Shown here: positions 8,764 through 16,048 of the stretch, one piece after another
Position numbering within the stretch: the first letter of the stretch is position 1
Layout: each line of letters begins with the position of its first letter
Assembly: GCF_002161555.1 (NCBI RefSeq)
Contig: NZ_NFHZ01000001.1
Coordinates: 62,001-126,000, forward strand
Direction of reading: 5' to 3'
Source of the DNA: Barnesiella sp. An55
Lineage (GTDB): Bacteria > Bacteroidota > Bacteroidia > Bacteroidales > Barnesiellaceae
Length of the DNA stretch: 64,000 bases
Translations under genes and position numbers: made by a program
Notes under the pieces: generated by a model
What the model was told of the DNA's origin: nothing
Database searches by the model: none
What the model saw: the letters and a program-made list of their open reading frames with translations, nothing else

Positions 8764-9347
8764 AAGTGCTTTTTGAATTTTTGAAGAACCCGTTTTATCG
8801 GGTGGCCGGTTACACCTCACTGGTATGGGGTGTGGTCGGCATGGTAGTCGCTACGGCCATCGCTTTTTGTGGAGGAGTCCATTATCACGGGCTGTTGCAT
8901 TTTGGTGGGGCGCCAAACGGTGCCTGGTGGTGTTTTGTCGTGGAGCATTTGGTTGTGTGGCTGGTTCCTGCGGTGTTGATTTATGTCTCGGCTTTGTTTT
9001 GCAGCCGTTCGCACGTGCGGCCTGTCGATGTGTTGGGTACGGTGGCATTTGCCCAACTGCCGTTTGTGTTGCTTTCGTTGCTTATGGCTATACCTCCAAT
9101 ACGCGAGATAACATCGGTGCAGACGGTAGAGGAGGTCGAACTGCTGCTCTCCGATATGGGGCGGTTGCTCCTGGTTGTATGGATAGGGCTCTTGAGCCTG
9201 CTCCTCACCATTTGGGTGCTCTATTGGATGTTCCGGGCCATATCGGTCGCCTGCAATCTGAAGGGGCGCAACCTGTGGTTGGTCTTTATCATTGGAGCTT
9301 TTGGCGGAGATGTGCTTTGCCGATATCTGATAGGTTTCTGCTATTGA
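8760..9347 (+). CDS. Yip1-like integral membrane protein
   Basis: A 195-residue hydrophobic protein with about five transmembrane segments (roughly 17-38, 60-82, 95-112, 133-158 and 170-190). The pattern resembles the bacterial Yip1 family: a short amphipathic N-terminus starting FLKNPFYRV, and the central VLGTVAFAQLPFVLLSLL segment. No catalytic residues are seen. The start overlaps the DUF2089 stop (ATGA at 8760-8763). It is the last gene of the operon and is followed by a strong hairpin. Function unknown; possibly the membrane sensor or target of the DUF2089 regulator. Confidence 0.7.
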   Translation: MKVLFEFLKNPFYRVAGYTSLVWGVVGMVVATAIAFCGGVHYHGLLHFGGAPNGAWWCFVVEHLVVWLVPAVLIYVSALFCSRSHVRPVDVLGTVAFAQLPFVLLSLLMAIPPIREITSVQTVEEVELLLSDMGRLLLVVWIGLLSLLLTIWVLYWMFRAISVACNLKGRNLWLVFIIGAFGGDVLCRYLIGFCY

Positions 9348-9379
9348 GCAGAATCGACAAGTAAGGTATTTAAAAATTT

Positions 9380-9412
9380 GAAGCGGCTATCGGGAAACCC
9401 GGTAGTCGCTTC
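9380..9412. terminator. Hairpin between convergent operons
   Basis: A 15-bp stem, 9380-9394 with 9398-9412 (AAA loop), is fully paired when two G-U pairs are allowed. On the minus strand it is followed by CAAATTTTTAAA, so it should terminate the sigma/DUF4252 operon. On the plus strand the U-tract is absent. Confidence 0.7.
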
Positions 9413-9439
9413 GGTCGTATAAGAGAGTGTGCTACTGTT

Positions 9440-9913
9440 TTATTCTATGTTTTTGGTGAGACTTTGCAGATGGCTGATGGATATATTTCCCGTCAGTTGT
9501 ATGACGACAAATTCCTCTCCACCGTCGTCAACCAGCATAATCAACTCTTTAATCTTCTTTTGAGGTTGTGGATAGATGTAGATGGTGACCATTTCGTCAT
9601 CGTCTTTTACTTTCATTAGTTCTTCATAAGGCGCCTTTTTGAAACTGGAGGAGGCTTTTCGGATGCGGTTGATCAGGTTGGCATCATCTTCGCAGGTGAG
9701 AATCTGGATGCGGTCGAGCTCGTTGATGACACTTTTGAGATCGAGGGCATCTACCTCCAACTGACCCGCGGGCATCATCTCCAATAGGGTTTTGGAGATA
9801 TTGACGTAGGTGATGTTTTTTTCGTTGGCAAACTGGTCGAAGATATTGGTCTGTGCTCGCGTGGGGAGTAACCCGATGATGCACCCCAACAGGACATAGA
9901 TAATACGTTTCAT
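9440..9913 (-). CDS. DUF4252 domain protein (third copy of the operon)
   Basis: A 157-residue protein with a signal peptide (1-20, cleavage near TRA). The rest is a compact alpha/beta domain: an opening helix, a central helical stretch LKSVINELDRIQILTC, and a terminal DEMVTIYIYP...IKELIMLVDDGGEEFVVIQLTGNIS hairpin. This pattern is shared with the two upstream proteins. DUF4252 is a Bacteroidetes family of unknown function. The gene starts two bases after the anti-sigma candidate, so it belongs to the same transcript. Probably periplasmic; no lipobox Cys is positioned for lipid attachment. Confidence 0.82.
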   Translation of the reverse strand: MKRIIYVLLGCIIGLLPTRAQTNIFDQFANEKNITYVNISKTLLEMMPAGQLEVDALDLKSVINELDRIQILTCEDDANLINRIRKASSSFKKAPYEELMKVKDDDEMVTIYIYPQPQKKIKELIMLVDDGGEEFVVIQLTGNISISHLQSLTKNIE

Positions 9914-9915
9914 GA

Positions 9916-10407
9916 TTATTTGATTTTTAGATGTTTGTTAATAATTCGGTTGGTCTTGACAATCTCTTGCTGAGCTTCCTGCCATTGCTGGGTCCCTTCG
10001 TTCAATTTTTGAGAGACGAGCAGCAGCGCACGCTGTGCTTCGGCACAGGCATATATCTCTTGTTCGCTTAGCTGAGGTTGGGCGGGTTGACGGGTGAAAT
10101 AGAGTCCGGCAGCCGAGGCCAGAATGACAATGGCCGCTACTCCGCTAACCCAGCGCCAGACGGGGGCAAAGCGTGTGGCCTTTTTGCGGGCCGGCAAGCG
10201 ATCGATAAACGACGACAGCCGCTCTTCCAACCCTTCGGGTATCTGAGGGGTACCAGGCACGAGCGTGAGGACGATGCGCTTCTCTTCGAGCATATCCTGT
10301 GGAACCTCGTGAGTGGCCAAATAGTCTCTCAAGGCTTGTTCGTCGGTCTCCGACAAATTGCCGTCAAAGAAGGAGTCTATCTGTTTTCGTAACTCTTGTG
10401 TAGTCAT
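9916..10407 (-). CDS. Putative anti-sigma factor with one membrane segment
   Basis: A 163-residue protein. Residues 1-75 are helical and acidic, starting TTQELRKQIDSFFDGNLSETDEQALRDYL, as in N-terminal sigma-binding domains. One transmembrane helix lies at about 84-105 (WVSGVAAIVILASAAGLYF). The C-terminus (106-163) is helical and would be periplasmic. It lacks the HxxxCxxC zinc motif of ZAS anti-sigma factors and lacks the FecR domain. Its start overlaps the sigma factor stop (ATGA, 10404-10407), so expression is coupled. Anti-sigma function is inferred from position, topology and coupling. Confidence 0.65.
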   Translation of the reverse strand: MTTQELRKQIDSFFDGNLSETDEQALRDYLATHEVPQDMLEEKRIVLTLVPGTPQIPEGLEERLSSFIDRLPARKKATRFAPVWRWVSGVAAIVILASAAGLYFTRQPAQPQLSEQEIYACAEAQRALLLVSQKLNEGTQQWQEAQQEIVKTNRIINKHLKIK

Positions 10408-10901
10408 ATCTTTTGTGTAAATAGTTCTTTAATCGTTTTTCTTGCTCGGGAGAGCAGTACCCGTATGTTGGCATTGCTCAATCCCGTTTCGTGCTCTATC
10501 TCAGTGGTACTTTTCTCATCGAAGTGCCGCAGTATCACGACTTGTCGCTGAGCTTCGGGCAGTGTGTCTATGATGCGTAGCAAGATTTTCATCTCTTCCT
10601 TCTGCTCAAAAGCCTGGTCGGGTGGAGGCGATGGTGAAATCTTGCTGGCCAAAACCGATTCATCATCCTCGGAAAATCTCGTTCCGCGCAGTTTGTCGAG
10701 GCACAAGTGCTTCAGCAGGGTGACGGCATAGGCCTCGTCGTGTTCAAGCCCTTCGAGAAATTCCTGCTTCTCCCACAACTTTAGGTAGGTGTTCTGCACC
10801 ATATCCTCGGCATCGTCTTCGTTCCCCAGGTAGCGGAAAGCCATTCGGTACAGCTTTTTGTAGTAGGGCAGAAATCTTGTTTTAAACTCTTGGTGAGTCA
10901 T
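10404..10901 (-). CDS. ECF-type RNA polymerase sigma factor
   Basis: A 165-residue sigma factor. Region 2 (about 10-80) has YRMAFRYLGNEDDAEDMVQNTYLKLWE. Region 4 (about 105-160) has LPEAQRQVVILRHFDEKSTTEIEHETGLSNANIRVLLSRARK, a helix-turn-helix for the -35 element. Length and layout are typical for ECF sigma factors. It sits in the middle of a five-gene operon: two DUF4252 genes before it (8 bases upstream), the anti-sigma candidate overlapping its end, and a third DUF4252 gene. No primary-sigma promoter is visible upstream of 11799, so autoregulation by this factor is possible. Confidence 0.93.
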   Translation of the reverse strand: MTHQEFKTRFLPYYKKLYRMAFRYLGNEDDAEDMVQNTYLKLWEKQEFLEGLEHDEAYAVTLLKHLCLDKLRGTRFSEDDESVLASKISPSPPPDQAFEQKEEMKILLRIIDTLPEAQRQVVILRHFDEKSTTEIEHETGLSNANIRVLLSRARKTIKELFTQKI

Positions 10902-10909
10902 ACGGTTTG

Positions 10910-11332
10910 TTATTTGTTTTTCAGGAGCTCCGATTTCAGATTCCCTTTGAATCTTACCAAATTGATTTCTCTTTTTTCAAGGTCGATGATGACGACTTCG
11001 GTAATTTTCTTTTTGTCATGCCTCATAAAGATTTTTGTCAGTTCACCCTCTTCTTGAGTGTCGATAAGCAATTCATAGGGTTCATAATCTCCCTTCACAA
11101 TCGACTTCCGCAGAGTCTGATAAGTGCTTTCGTCAATCTTTGCCTCGACGGCTTCCAAGGTCTTTATGCCATCGATTACCCCCTTTTTCTCCGTCTTACC
11201 TATCTTTTCGTGGGTAAATTCGGCGTTGGGCAGACTCTTTACCTGGTCAAACAGATTGTCTATCTTATTGCCGGCCAAGACTGTCAAGGTCGCGAACAGC
11301 AAGATGGATAGCGCTATTATTCTCGTTCTCAT
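10910..11332 (-). CDS. DUF4252 domain protein (second copy of the operon)
   Basis: A 140-residue protein with a signal peptide (residues 1-21, cleavage near LAG). The domain matches the neighbouring proteins: KSLPNAEFTHEKIG, a central helix, EPYELLIDTQEEGELTKIFMRHDKKKITEVVIIDLEKREINLVRFKG near the end. Residues vary, but the order 'loop, strand, strand, strand, LxxLRxKG' is shared with the gene at 11344-11799. Eleven bases separate it from the gene upstream and eight from the sigma factor. Likely periplasmic; function unknown. Confidence 0.82.
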   Translation of the reverse strand: MRTRIIALSILLFATLTVLAGNKIDNLFDQVKSLPNAEFTHEKIGKTEKKGVIDGIKTLEAVEAKIDESTYQTLRKSIVKGDYEPYELLIDTQEEGELTKIFMRHDKKKITEVVIIDLEKREINLVRFKGNLKSELLKNK

Positions 11333-11343
11333 GGCTGGAGGTA

Positions 11344-11799
11344 TTATTTATCGTTTTCGATGATTTCGTTCAATTGTTGGGGATCTATCTTGCCCTTGAT
11401 GCGTAGGAGACTTACTTCATCCTTTTCGAGCGAGAAGATGATAATCTCTTTGATTTTTCCTTTTTCGGTCTTCATCAGGATGCGGACAATCTCGTCGTCT
11501 TCGTTCGAGGCCACAAGGGTTTCGTAGCTGTTGTCGTTACAGCCGGCAATTTGCTTTTTGAGCCGGTCGTAGTCGGCTTGCGAGATATCCTCGGCATTGA
11601 GTATGTTCATGGATTTTATACCTTTCATCTCGGAAGAGAAAGGCTTGATGAGCCCCAGCACAAACGAGTTGAGGTTTACTTTCTCGGCATTGGGGATACG
11701 GGCAATCGATGCCGACAGCGAGTCGAGACAGTTGCCGGCAAACAGGGTAGTACTACAGAAGAGTAGGGCCAGTGCAGTGATAAAAGTTCTTGTTTTCAT
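11344..11799 (-). CDS. DUF4252 domain protein (first gene of the sigma operon)
   Basis: A 151-residue protein with a signal peptide (1-22, cleavage near FAG). The mature part begins NCLDSLSASIARIPNAEKVNLNS and ends with EIVRILMKTEKGKIKEIIIFSLEKDEVSLLRIKGKID, closely parallel to the second copy, which suggests tandem duplication. It is the first gene of the minus-strand operon. The 177 bases upstream hold the terminator of the oxoacid oxidoreductase operon and no clear TAnnTTTG box. An inverted repeat TATGTT/AACATA lies at 11890-11908, beside that terminator. Confidence 0.82.
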   Translation of the reverse strand: MKTRTFITALALLFCSTTLFAGNCLDSLSASIARIPNAEKVNLNSFVLGLIKPFSSEMKGIKSMNILNAEDISQADYDRLKKQIAGCNDNSYETLVASNEDDEIVRILMKTEKGKIKEIIIFSLEKDEVSLLRIKGKIDPQQLNEIIENDK

Positions 11800-11907
11800 A
11801 TCGTAATCTGTTTTTTTCTATGTTTATGGGTTACTCGGTACGGCGCCGTTTTATAACCGATTTCACATAGAAGACGATCAACGGTCGAATATGTTACAAA
11901 GGAACAT

Positions 11908-11946
11908 ATAAAAAACGAGAGAAAAGTGTGAATCTTTTCTCTCGTT
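11908..11946 (-). terminator. Rho-independent terminator of the 2-oxoacid oxidoreductase operon
   Basis: A perfect 13-bp stem: AACGAGAGAAAAG (11914-11926) with CTTTTCTCTCGTT (11934-11946). On the minus strand it runs into TTTTATATG. It lies 30 bases after the last gene's stop. Confidence 0.85.
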
Positions 11947-11976
11947 ATATCAATTGAAGGGATCTTCACGGGAACG

Positions 11977-12522
11977 TTATTCGACCTTGCGAATGATTTC
12001 CATTCCTTTCAGGATGGCCTTTTCGTTCAAGGGAATGAGGTTGTGGTGACGCTCGGGCAAAGATTTCTTAAGACCTTTCACCACATTCTCCATGCTCACC
12101 ATCGGTTTCAGTTTCAACAGTCCGCCCAATACAATCATGTTCAGGGCTTTGGTGTTGTTCATCTCGATGGCAGCCTCCATGGCATCGATACAATATACGT
12201 TGATATCTTTGCGCGTGGGGGGATGGTGTATTCCGTAGCCGTCGTAAATGAGGATTCCACCCGGTTTCACTTTGCTCTCGAATTTCTCGAGCGACGGTTG
12301 GTTCAAGATTACGGCCACGTCGAATGAGTTCAATACCGGCGAGCTGATGCGTTCGTCGCTGAGGATTACGGTTACGTTGGCCGTACCACCACGTTGTTCG
12401 GGACCGTATGAAGGCATCCAGGTAACCTCTTTGTCTTCCATCAGACCCGAGTAGGCCAGAATCTTACCCATCGAGAGTACGCCTTGTCCGCCAAATCCAG
12501 CTATGATAATTTCTTCTTTCAT
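11977..12522 (-). CDS. korC: 2-oxoacid:acceptor oxidoreductase, gamma subunit
   Basis: A 181-residue subunit. The start at 12522 is chosen because the family begins KEEIIIAGFGGQGVLSMGKILA; an in-frame ATG at 12597 would overlap the upstream gene deeply. The Gly-rich GFGGQG motif (residues 9-14) and the PSYGPEQRGGTANVTV segment (about 40-55) are hallmarks of the gamma domain of pyruvate/oxoglutarate/branched-chain oxoacid:ferredoxin oxidoreductases. It forms a complex with the alpha, beta and ferredoxin subunits encoded just upstream. Its ATG is 17 bases after the beta-subunit stop. Whether the substrate is 2-oxoglutarate or branched-chain oxoacids cannot be settled here. Confidence 0.88.
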   Translation of the reverse strand: MKEEIIIAGFGGQGVLSMGKILAYSGLMEDKEVTWMPSYGPEQRGGTANVTVILSDERISSPVLNSFDVAVILNQPSLEKFESKVKPGGILIYDGYGIHHPPTRKDINVYCIDAMEAAIEMNNTKALNMIVLGGLLKLKPMVSMENVVKGLKKSLPERHHNLIPLNEKAILKGMEIIRKVE

Positions 12523-12539
12523 GTCCTGTCGTTTTTTGA

Positions 12540-13307
12540 TTATACGTTTTTGAGGTCTCCCAGCGGGTATTTGGCAAACATGTGCTCTTCCATCCATTGG
12601 TTGGCTTTAACGGGAGACATTTTCCAACCCGAGTTGCAGGTCGATACGATTTCGACCATCGAGGTACCTTTGCCGGCCATCGAGTTTTCAAAGGCCAGGC
12701 GAATGGCTTTCTTGGCTTTGCGTATGGCTGCCGGGGTGTGTACACTCTGGCGGGTTACGTAGCAGGTACCATCGACGCGTTCAACCAGTTCGGCAATACG
12801 CAGGGGGTATCCGTTCAAGGCTACGTTACGGCCGTAGGGGCAGGTCGAGGTTTTCATTCCCTCGAGTGTGGTGGGGGCCATTTGACCGCCCGTCATTCCA
12901 TAAATACCGTTGTTGATAAATATGATAGCGATGTTCTCGCCACGGTTGCAGGCGTGAATGGTCTCGGCCGTACCGATGGCTGCCAAGTCGCCATCGCCCT
13001 GGTAGGTAAATACCATCTTCTTGGGGTTAAGCCGTTTTACGGCGGTGGCAATGGCGGGTGCCCGTCCGTGGGCAGCTTCGATCCAGTCAATGTCGATATA
13101 GTTGTAGGCAAATACGGCGCAACCTACCGGTGCGATGCCTATCGTTTCCTCTTCAATACCCATTTCGTCGATGACTTCGGCGATAAGCTTATGTACTACT
13201 CCGTGGCTGCAACCCGGGCAGTAGTGCATGGGATTATCGTTCATGAGCCGAGGTTTCGTGTAAACCAGGTTTTCGGGCTTTATAATTTCGTTGATATCCA
13301 TATGCAT
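12540..13307 (-). CDS. korB: 2-oxoacid:acceptor oxidoreductase, beta (thiamine diphosphate) subunit
   Basis: A 255-residue subunit (or 253 from the second ATG at 13301). It has the conserved MHYCPGCSHG motif near residue 27, whose Cys belongs to the family signature. The thiamine diphosphate/Mg site GDGDLAAIGTAE...NNGIYGMTGGQ (about 105-140) is clear. It catalyses decarboxylation of a 2-oxoacid and passes electrons to ferredoxin while forming acyl-CoA. It follows the alpha subunit by 17 bases in the operon ferredoxin-alpha-beta-gamma. A separate acceptor cluster in this subunit is not evident, so the small ferredoxin subunit probably carries the electrons out. Confidence 0.92.
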   Translation of the reverse strand: MHMDINEIIKPENLVYTKPRLMNDNPMHYCPGCSHGVVHKLIAEVIDEMGIEEETIGIAPVGCAVFAYNYIDIDWIEAAHGRAPAIATAVKRLNPKKMVFTYQGDGDLAAIGTAETIHACNRGENIAIIFINNGIYGMTGGQMAPTTLEGMKTSTCPYGRNVALNGYPLRIAELVERVDGTCYVTRQSVHTPAAIRKAKKAIRLAFENSMAGKGTSMVEIVSTCNSGWKMSPVKANQWMEEHMFAKYPLGDLKNV

Positions 13308-13324
13308 ATATTTAATTCGGGTAT

Positions 13325-14404
13325 TTACATTAATTTCTCTTTTAATGCGGCAAGAACTTCGTCGGGGGTGGGGACGATGCCTCCCAACCGGCCAAAGTGT
13401 TCTACACGCACTTTACCGTTGACGGCCAGACGAACGTCTTCTACCATCTGACCGGCGTTGAGTTCGGCCGAGAGGATGCCTTTCACATGGTCGGCCTGGC
13501 GGGCAACAGCTTCAGAGGGGAAGGGCCACAGCGTGATGGGACGCAACAGACCTACCTTGATGCCCTCTTCGGCGGCCAACTCAATAGTCTTTTGGCAGAT
13601 TCGAGCCATCGAACCGAAGGCAACAATGAGGTAATCGGCATTCTCGCAGTTAATCTCTTCGAAGCGGACTTCGTTCTCGCTGATGCGTTTGTAGGTAGCC
13701 TGGAATCGGATATTGTTCTGTTCCATGATGGCGGGATCGAGCTCGAGCGATGTAACTACATTGCGTTTGCGATCTTTGGGCTTACCCAGCGCAGCCCACG
13801 GGTTTTGTTCCCGAATCTCTTCTTCGGTGCGGCGTTTGCGGAAAGGCGGGAGAACTACTTTCTCCATCATCTGTCCAATAATACCATCGGCCAAAATAAT
13901 TGCGGGATTGCGGTATTTGAAGGCCAGGTCAAATCCCAGGGCAACAAAGTCGGCCATCTCCTGTACCGATGCCGGTGCCAGGGTAATGAGGTGATAGTCG
14001 CCATGACCACCGCCTTTGGTGGCTTGGAAATAATCGGCCTGACTCGGTTGTATGGTGCCGAGACCGGGCCCGCCTCGCATGACGTTGACAATCAAGCAAG
14101 GCAATTCGGCTCCTGCCAGGTAGGAGATACCTTCTTGTTTCAAACTTACACCGGGGCTCGACGACGAGGTCATTACCGCTTTGCCGCAACTGGCTCCGCC
14201 ATATACCATGTTAATGGCTGCCACTTCGCTCTCGGCTTGCAATACGACCATACCGGTTGTTGTCCAAGGCTGTTCTGCCATGAGTGTTTCCATCACCTCC
14301 GACTGGGGAGTAATGGGGTATCCGAAATAACCATCGGCTCCATAGCGTATAGCAGCATGGGCGATAGCTTCGTTACCCTTCATCAACTTTATATCTTCTT
14401 TCAT
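13325..14404 (-). CDS. korA: 2-oxoacid:acceptor oxidoreductase, alpha subunit (VorB/KorA type)
   Basis: A 359-residue subunit. Residues 1-170 are the pyrimidine-binding domain, with GADGYFGYPITPQSEVMETL and LQAESEVAAINMVYGGASCGKAVMTSSSSPG, including the Glu that activates thiamine diphosphate. The second domain (about 240-355) has EGIKVGLLRPITLWPFPSEAV. The length and sequence style fit the VorB annotation common in Bacteroidales (3-methyl-2-oxobutanoate dehydrogenase subunit). A 2-oxoglutarate role in a reductive citrate-cycle branch is equally compatible. It lies 28 bases after the ferredoxin gene and 17 before beta. Confidence 0.92.
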   Translation of the reverse strand: MKEDIKLMKGNEAIAHAAIRYGADGYFGYPITPQSEVMETLMAEQPWTTTGMVVLQAESEVAAINMVYGGASCGKAVMTSSSSPGVSLKQEGISYLAGAELPCLIVNVMRGGPGLGTIQPSQADYFQATKGGGHGDYHLITLAPASVQEMADFVALGFDLAFKYRNPAIILADGIIGQMMEKVVLPPFRKRRTEEEIREQNPWAALGKPKDRKRNVVTSLELDPAIMEQNNIRFQATYKRISENEVRFEEINCENADYLIVAFGSMARICQKTIELAAEEGIKVGLLRPITLWPFPSEAVARQADHVKGILSAELNAGQMVEDVRLAVNGKVRVEHFGRLGGIVPTPDEVLAALKEKLM

Positions 14405-14432
14405 AATTAACGGATTTATCGGAATGAACCGG

Positions 14433-14660
14433 TTACAATTTTACTTTATATACGGTGATACACCCATCGGGGCATACCAAACCACAACTTGCACAGCCGA
14501 TGCATGCATCGGGATTTTGCATGAAAGCATAGTGATAACCTCTGTCATTAACCTCGGTAGGCTGTAATGCGAGAACCTGACTGGGACAGGCGACCACACA
14601 CAGTTCACAGCCTTTGCAACGTTCTTTGTTAACGACAACAGCGCCTTTGATTTTTGCCAT
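14433..14660 (-). CDS. 2-oxoacid oxidoreductase ferredoxin-like (delta) subunit
   Basis: A 75-residue protein with two complete 4Fe-4S motifs: CKGCELCVVAC-P near 17-28 and CIGCASCGLVC-P near 53-64. It is the small ferredoxin subunit that takes electrons from the beta subunit. It is the first gene of the four-gene operon, with a TATATTTG -7 element about 22 bases upstream of its start. Confidence 0.92.
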   Translation of the reverse strand: MAKIKGAVVVNKERCKGCELCVVACPSQVLALQPTEVNDRGYHYAFMQNPDACIGCASCGLVCPDGCITVYKVKL

Positions 14661-14681
14661 ATGATATTGTTTTTAGTTCCA

Positions 14682-14689
14682 CAAATATA
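14682..14689 (-). promoter_or_regulatory. -7 element for the oxoacid oxidoreductase operon
   Basis: TATATTTG on the minus strand (14689-14682) matches TAnnTTTG and stands about 22 bases before the ATG at 14660. No good TTTG is found 20 bases upstream, so this is a partial match. Confidence 0.5.
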
Positions 14690-14716
14690 AAAAATATATT
14701 TTTAAATTGATAGTAG

Positions 14717-14749
14717 AAGCGGGTAGTTTTTTTGCAAAACTACCCGCTT
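14717..14749 (-). terminator. Rho-independent terminator of the Rnf operon
   Basis: A perfect 14-bp stem: AAGCGGGTAGTTTT (14717-14730) with AAAACTACCCGCTT (14736-14749), loop of five. It lies about 130 bases after the rsxA stop (14880) and ahead of the oxoacid oxidoreductase promoter, so it separates the two operons. Confidence 0.8.
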
Positions 14750-14879
14750 GTATAAAAGATTGAATCTCAAATCAATAGATATGTATAAAAATGAGGTGTA
14801 AAGTGTTGATTTGTTATTGTTTTATTCAAATATGTTTTATAACATAAGAATATTTGTTGATATACTTACAATTTAAAAG

Positions 14880-15461
14880 TTAACCTATTTTTATACCCGA
14901 GAATCCCATGAAGGCCATGGCCAACAAACCGGCAGTGATGAGGGCGATAGGGGTACCTTGCATGGCCTTGGGGATGCGCGAAAGACTCATTTGTTCACGC
15001 ATACCGGCAAAGATAACGAGGGCCAGTGTAAACCCGAGAGCGGTCGAGATGGCATAGACCGTGGCTTCGAGAAGGGTCATGTTTTTTTGAATTACAATGA
15101 GGGCGACTCCCAGTATCGTACAGTTGGTCGTGATGAGCGGCAGGAACACGCCTAGGGCCTGATAGAGTGCGGGTGCTATCTTTTTCATGATAATCTCGAG
15201 CAATTGTACCAGCGCGGCAATAACCAGGATAAAAACGATGGTTTGCATGTAGTTGAGACCAAGAGGCATGAGCAGATAGCTTTGCAGCAGGTAGGTCACG
15301 ATGGTCGAGATGGTCATGACAAACGTAACGGCTGCTCCCATACCCAGAGCCGAGTCGATGCGCTTCGATACTCCCAGAAAAGGACAGATGCCCAAGAATT
15401 GCGAGAGTACAATGTTGTTTACAAATATGGCTGTAATAAATATCGAAATATAGGTGAGCAT
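14880..15461 (-). CDS. rsxA: Rnf electron transport complex subunit A
   Basis: A 193-residue integral membrane protein with six predicted helices. It has the RnfA/E/NqrD-E signature near its start: ITAIFVNNIVLSQFLGICPFLGVSKR, whose Cys can hold the intramembrane iron-sulfur centre together with RnfE. Length matches the family (about 190). It is the last gene of the Rnf operon, two bases after rsxE. Rnf oxidises reduced ferredoxin and reduces NAD while moving Na+ or H+ across the inner membrane. Confidence 0.96.
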   Translation of the reverse strand: MLTYISIFITAIFVNNIVLSQFLGICPFLGVSKRIDSALGMGAAVTFVMTISTIVTYLLQSYLLMPLGLNYMQTIVFILVIAALVQLLEIIMKKIAPALYQALGVFLPLITTNCTILGVALIVIQKNMTLLEATVYAISTALGFTLALVIFAGMREQMSLSRIPKAMQGTPIALITAGLLAMAFMGFSGIKIG

Positions 15462-15463
15462 GG

Positions 15464-16048
15464 TTATCGTGTTTTAAATGTGTGGATGATGGCAATTAAA
15501 AATCCTAAAGCGATAAAGGCACCAGGTGCGAGGATAAAAATAAGCGACCCGTACTCTTCGGGGTAGATTGAGAGTCCGAAGATGTGACCTGTACCCAAGA
15601 ACTCACGCACACTCCCCAGCAGGGTGAGGGCTACGGTGAAGCCCAACCCGATGCCCAGTCCGTCGAAGAACGACTCGAATGGTGTGTGCTTGGCGGCAAA
15701 GGCTTCGGCGCGGCCCAGCAGGATGCAGTTGACGACAATCAGCGGGATAAAGAGTCCCAGCGTGGCATACAGCTCGGGCACGTAGGCCTGCATGCAGAGT
15801 TGCAGGATAGTCACAAACGTGGCGATGATGACGATGAAGGCCGGGATGCGCACCTTGTCGGGGATGATGTTTTTGACCATCGAGATGACCACGTTGGAAC
15901 AGATGAGTACAAACAGGGTCGAGAGCCCCATGCCCAAACCGCCCATGGCCGAGGTCGTGGTTCCCAGGGTGGGGCACATACCCAACAGTAATACAAAGGT
16001 AGGATTCTCTTTGATGAGTCCGTTCAAAAGAATTTTTGTCTTATTCAT
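15464..16048 (-). CDS. rsxE: Rnf electron transport complex subunit E
   Basis: A 194-residue integral membrane protein, homologous to RsxA. The N-terminal signature KENPTFVLLLGMCPTLGTTTSAMGGLG carries the conserved Cys of the intramembrane cluster, and later helices include VVNCILLGRAEAFA and GLGFTVALTLLGSVREFLG. It overlaps rsxG by eight bases (16041-16048), which indicates translational coupling. Confidence 0.96.
   Translation of the reverse strand: MNKTKILLNGLIKENPTFVLLLGMCPTLGTTTSAMGGLGMGLSTLFVLICSNVVISMVKNIIPDKVRIPAFIVIIATFVTILQLCMQAYVPELYATLGLFIPLIVVNCILLGRAEAFAAKHTPFESFFDGLGIGLGFTVALTLLGSVREFLGTGHIFGLSIYPEEYGSLIFILAPGAFIALGFLIAIIHTFKTR

Noticed and set aside
11890-11908. TATGTT/AACATA inverted repeat as an operator for the sigma operon
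   Set aside because: It sits against the oxidoreductase terminator stem, arms are short, and no nearby promoter can be identified.
12582-13451. 289-codon plus-strand frame opposite the oxidoreductase beta subunit
   Set aside because: Shadow of a well-conserved thiamine-diphosphate subunit.
13397-14410. 337-codon plus-strand frame opposite the oxoacid oxidoreductase alpha subunit
   Set aside because: The minus frame is a strong match to the alpha subunit; the plus frame is its shadow, a common result of this codon use.
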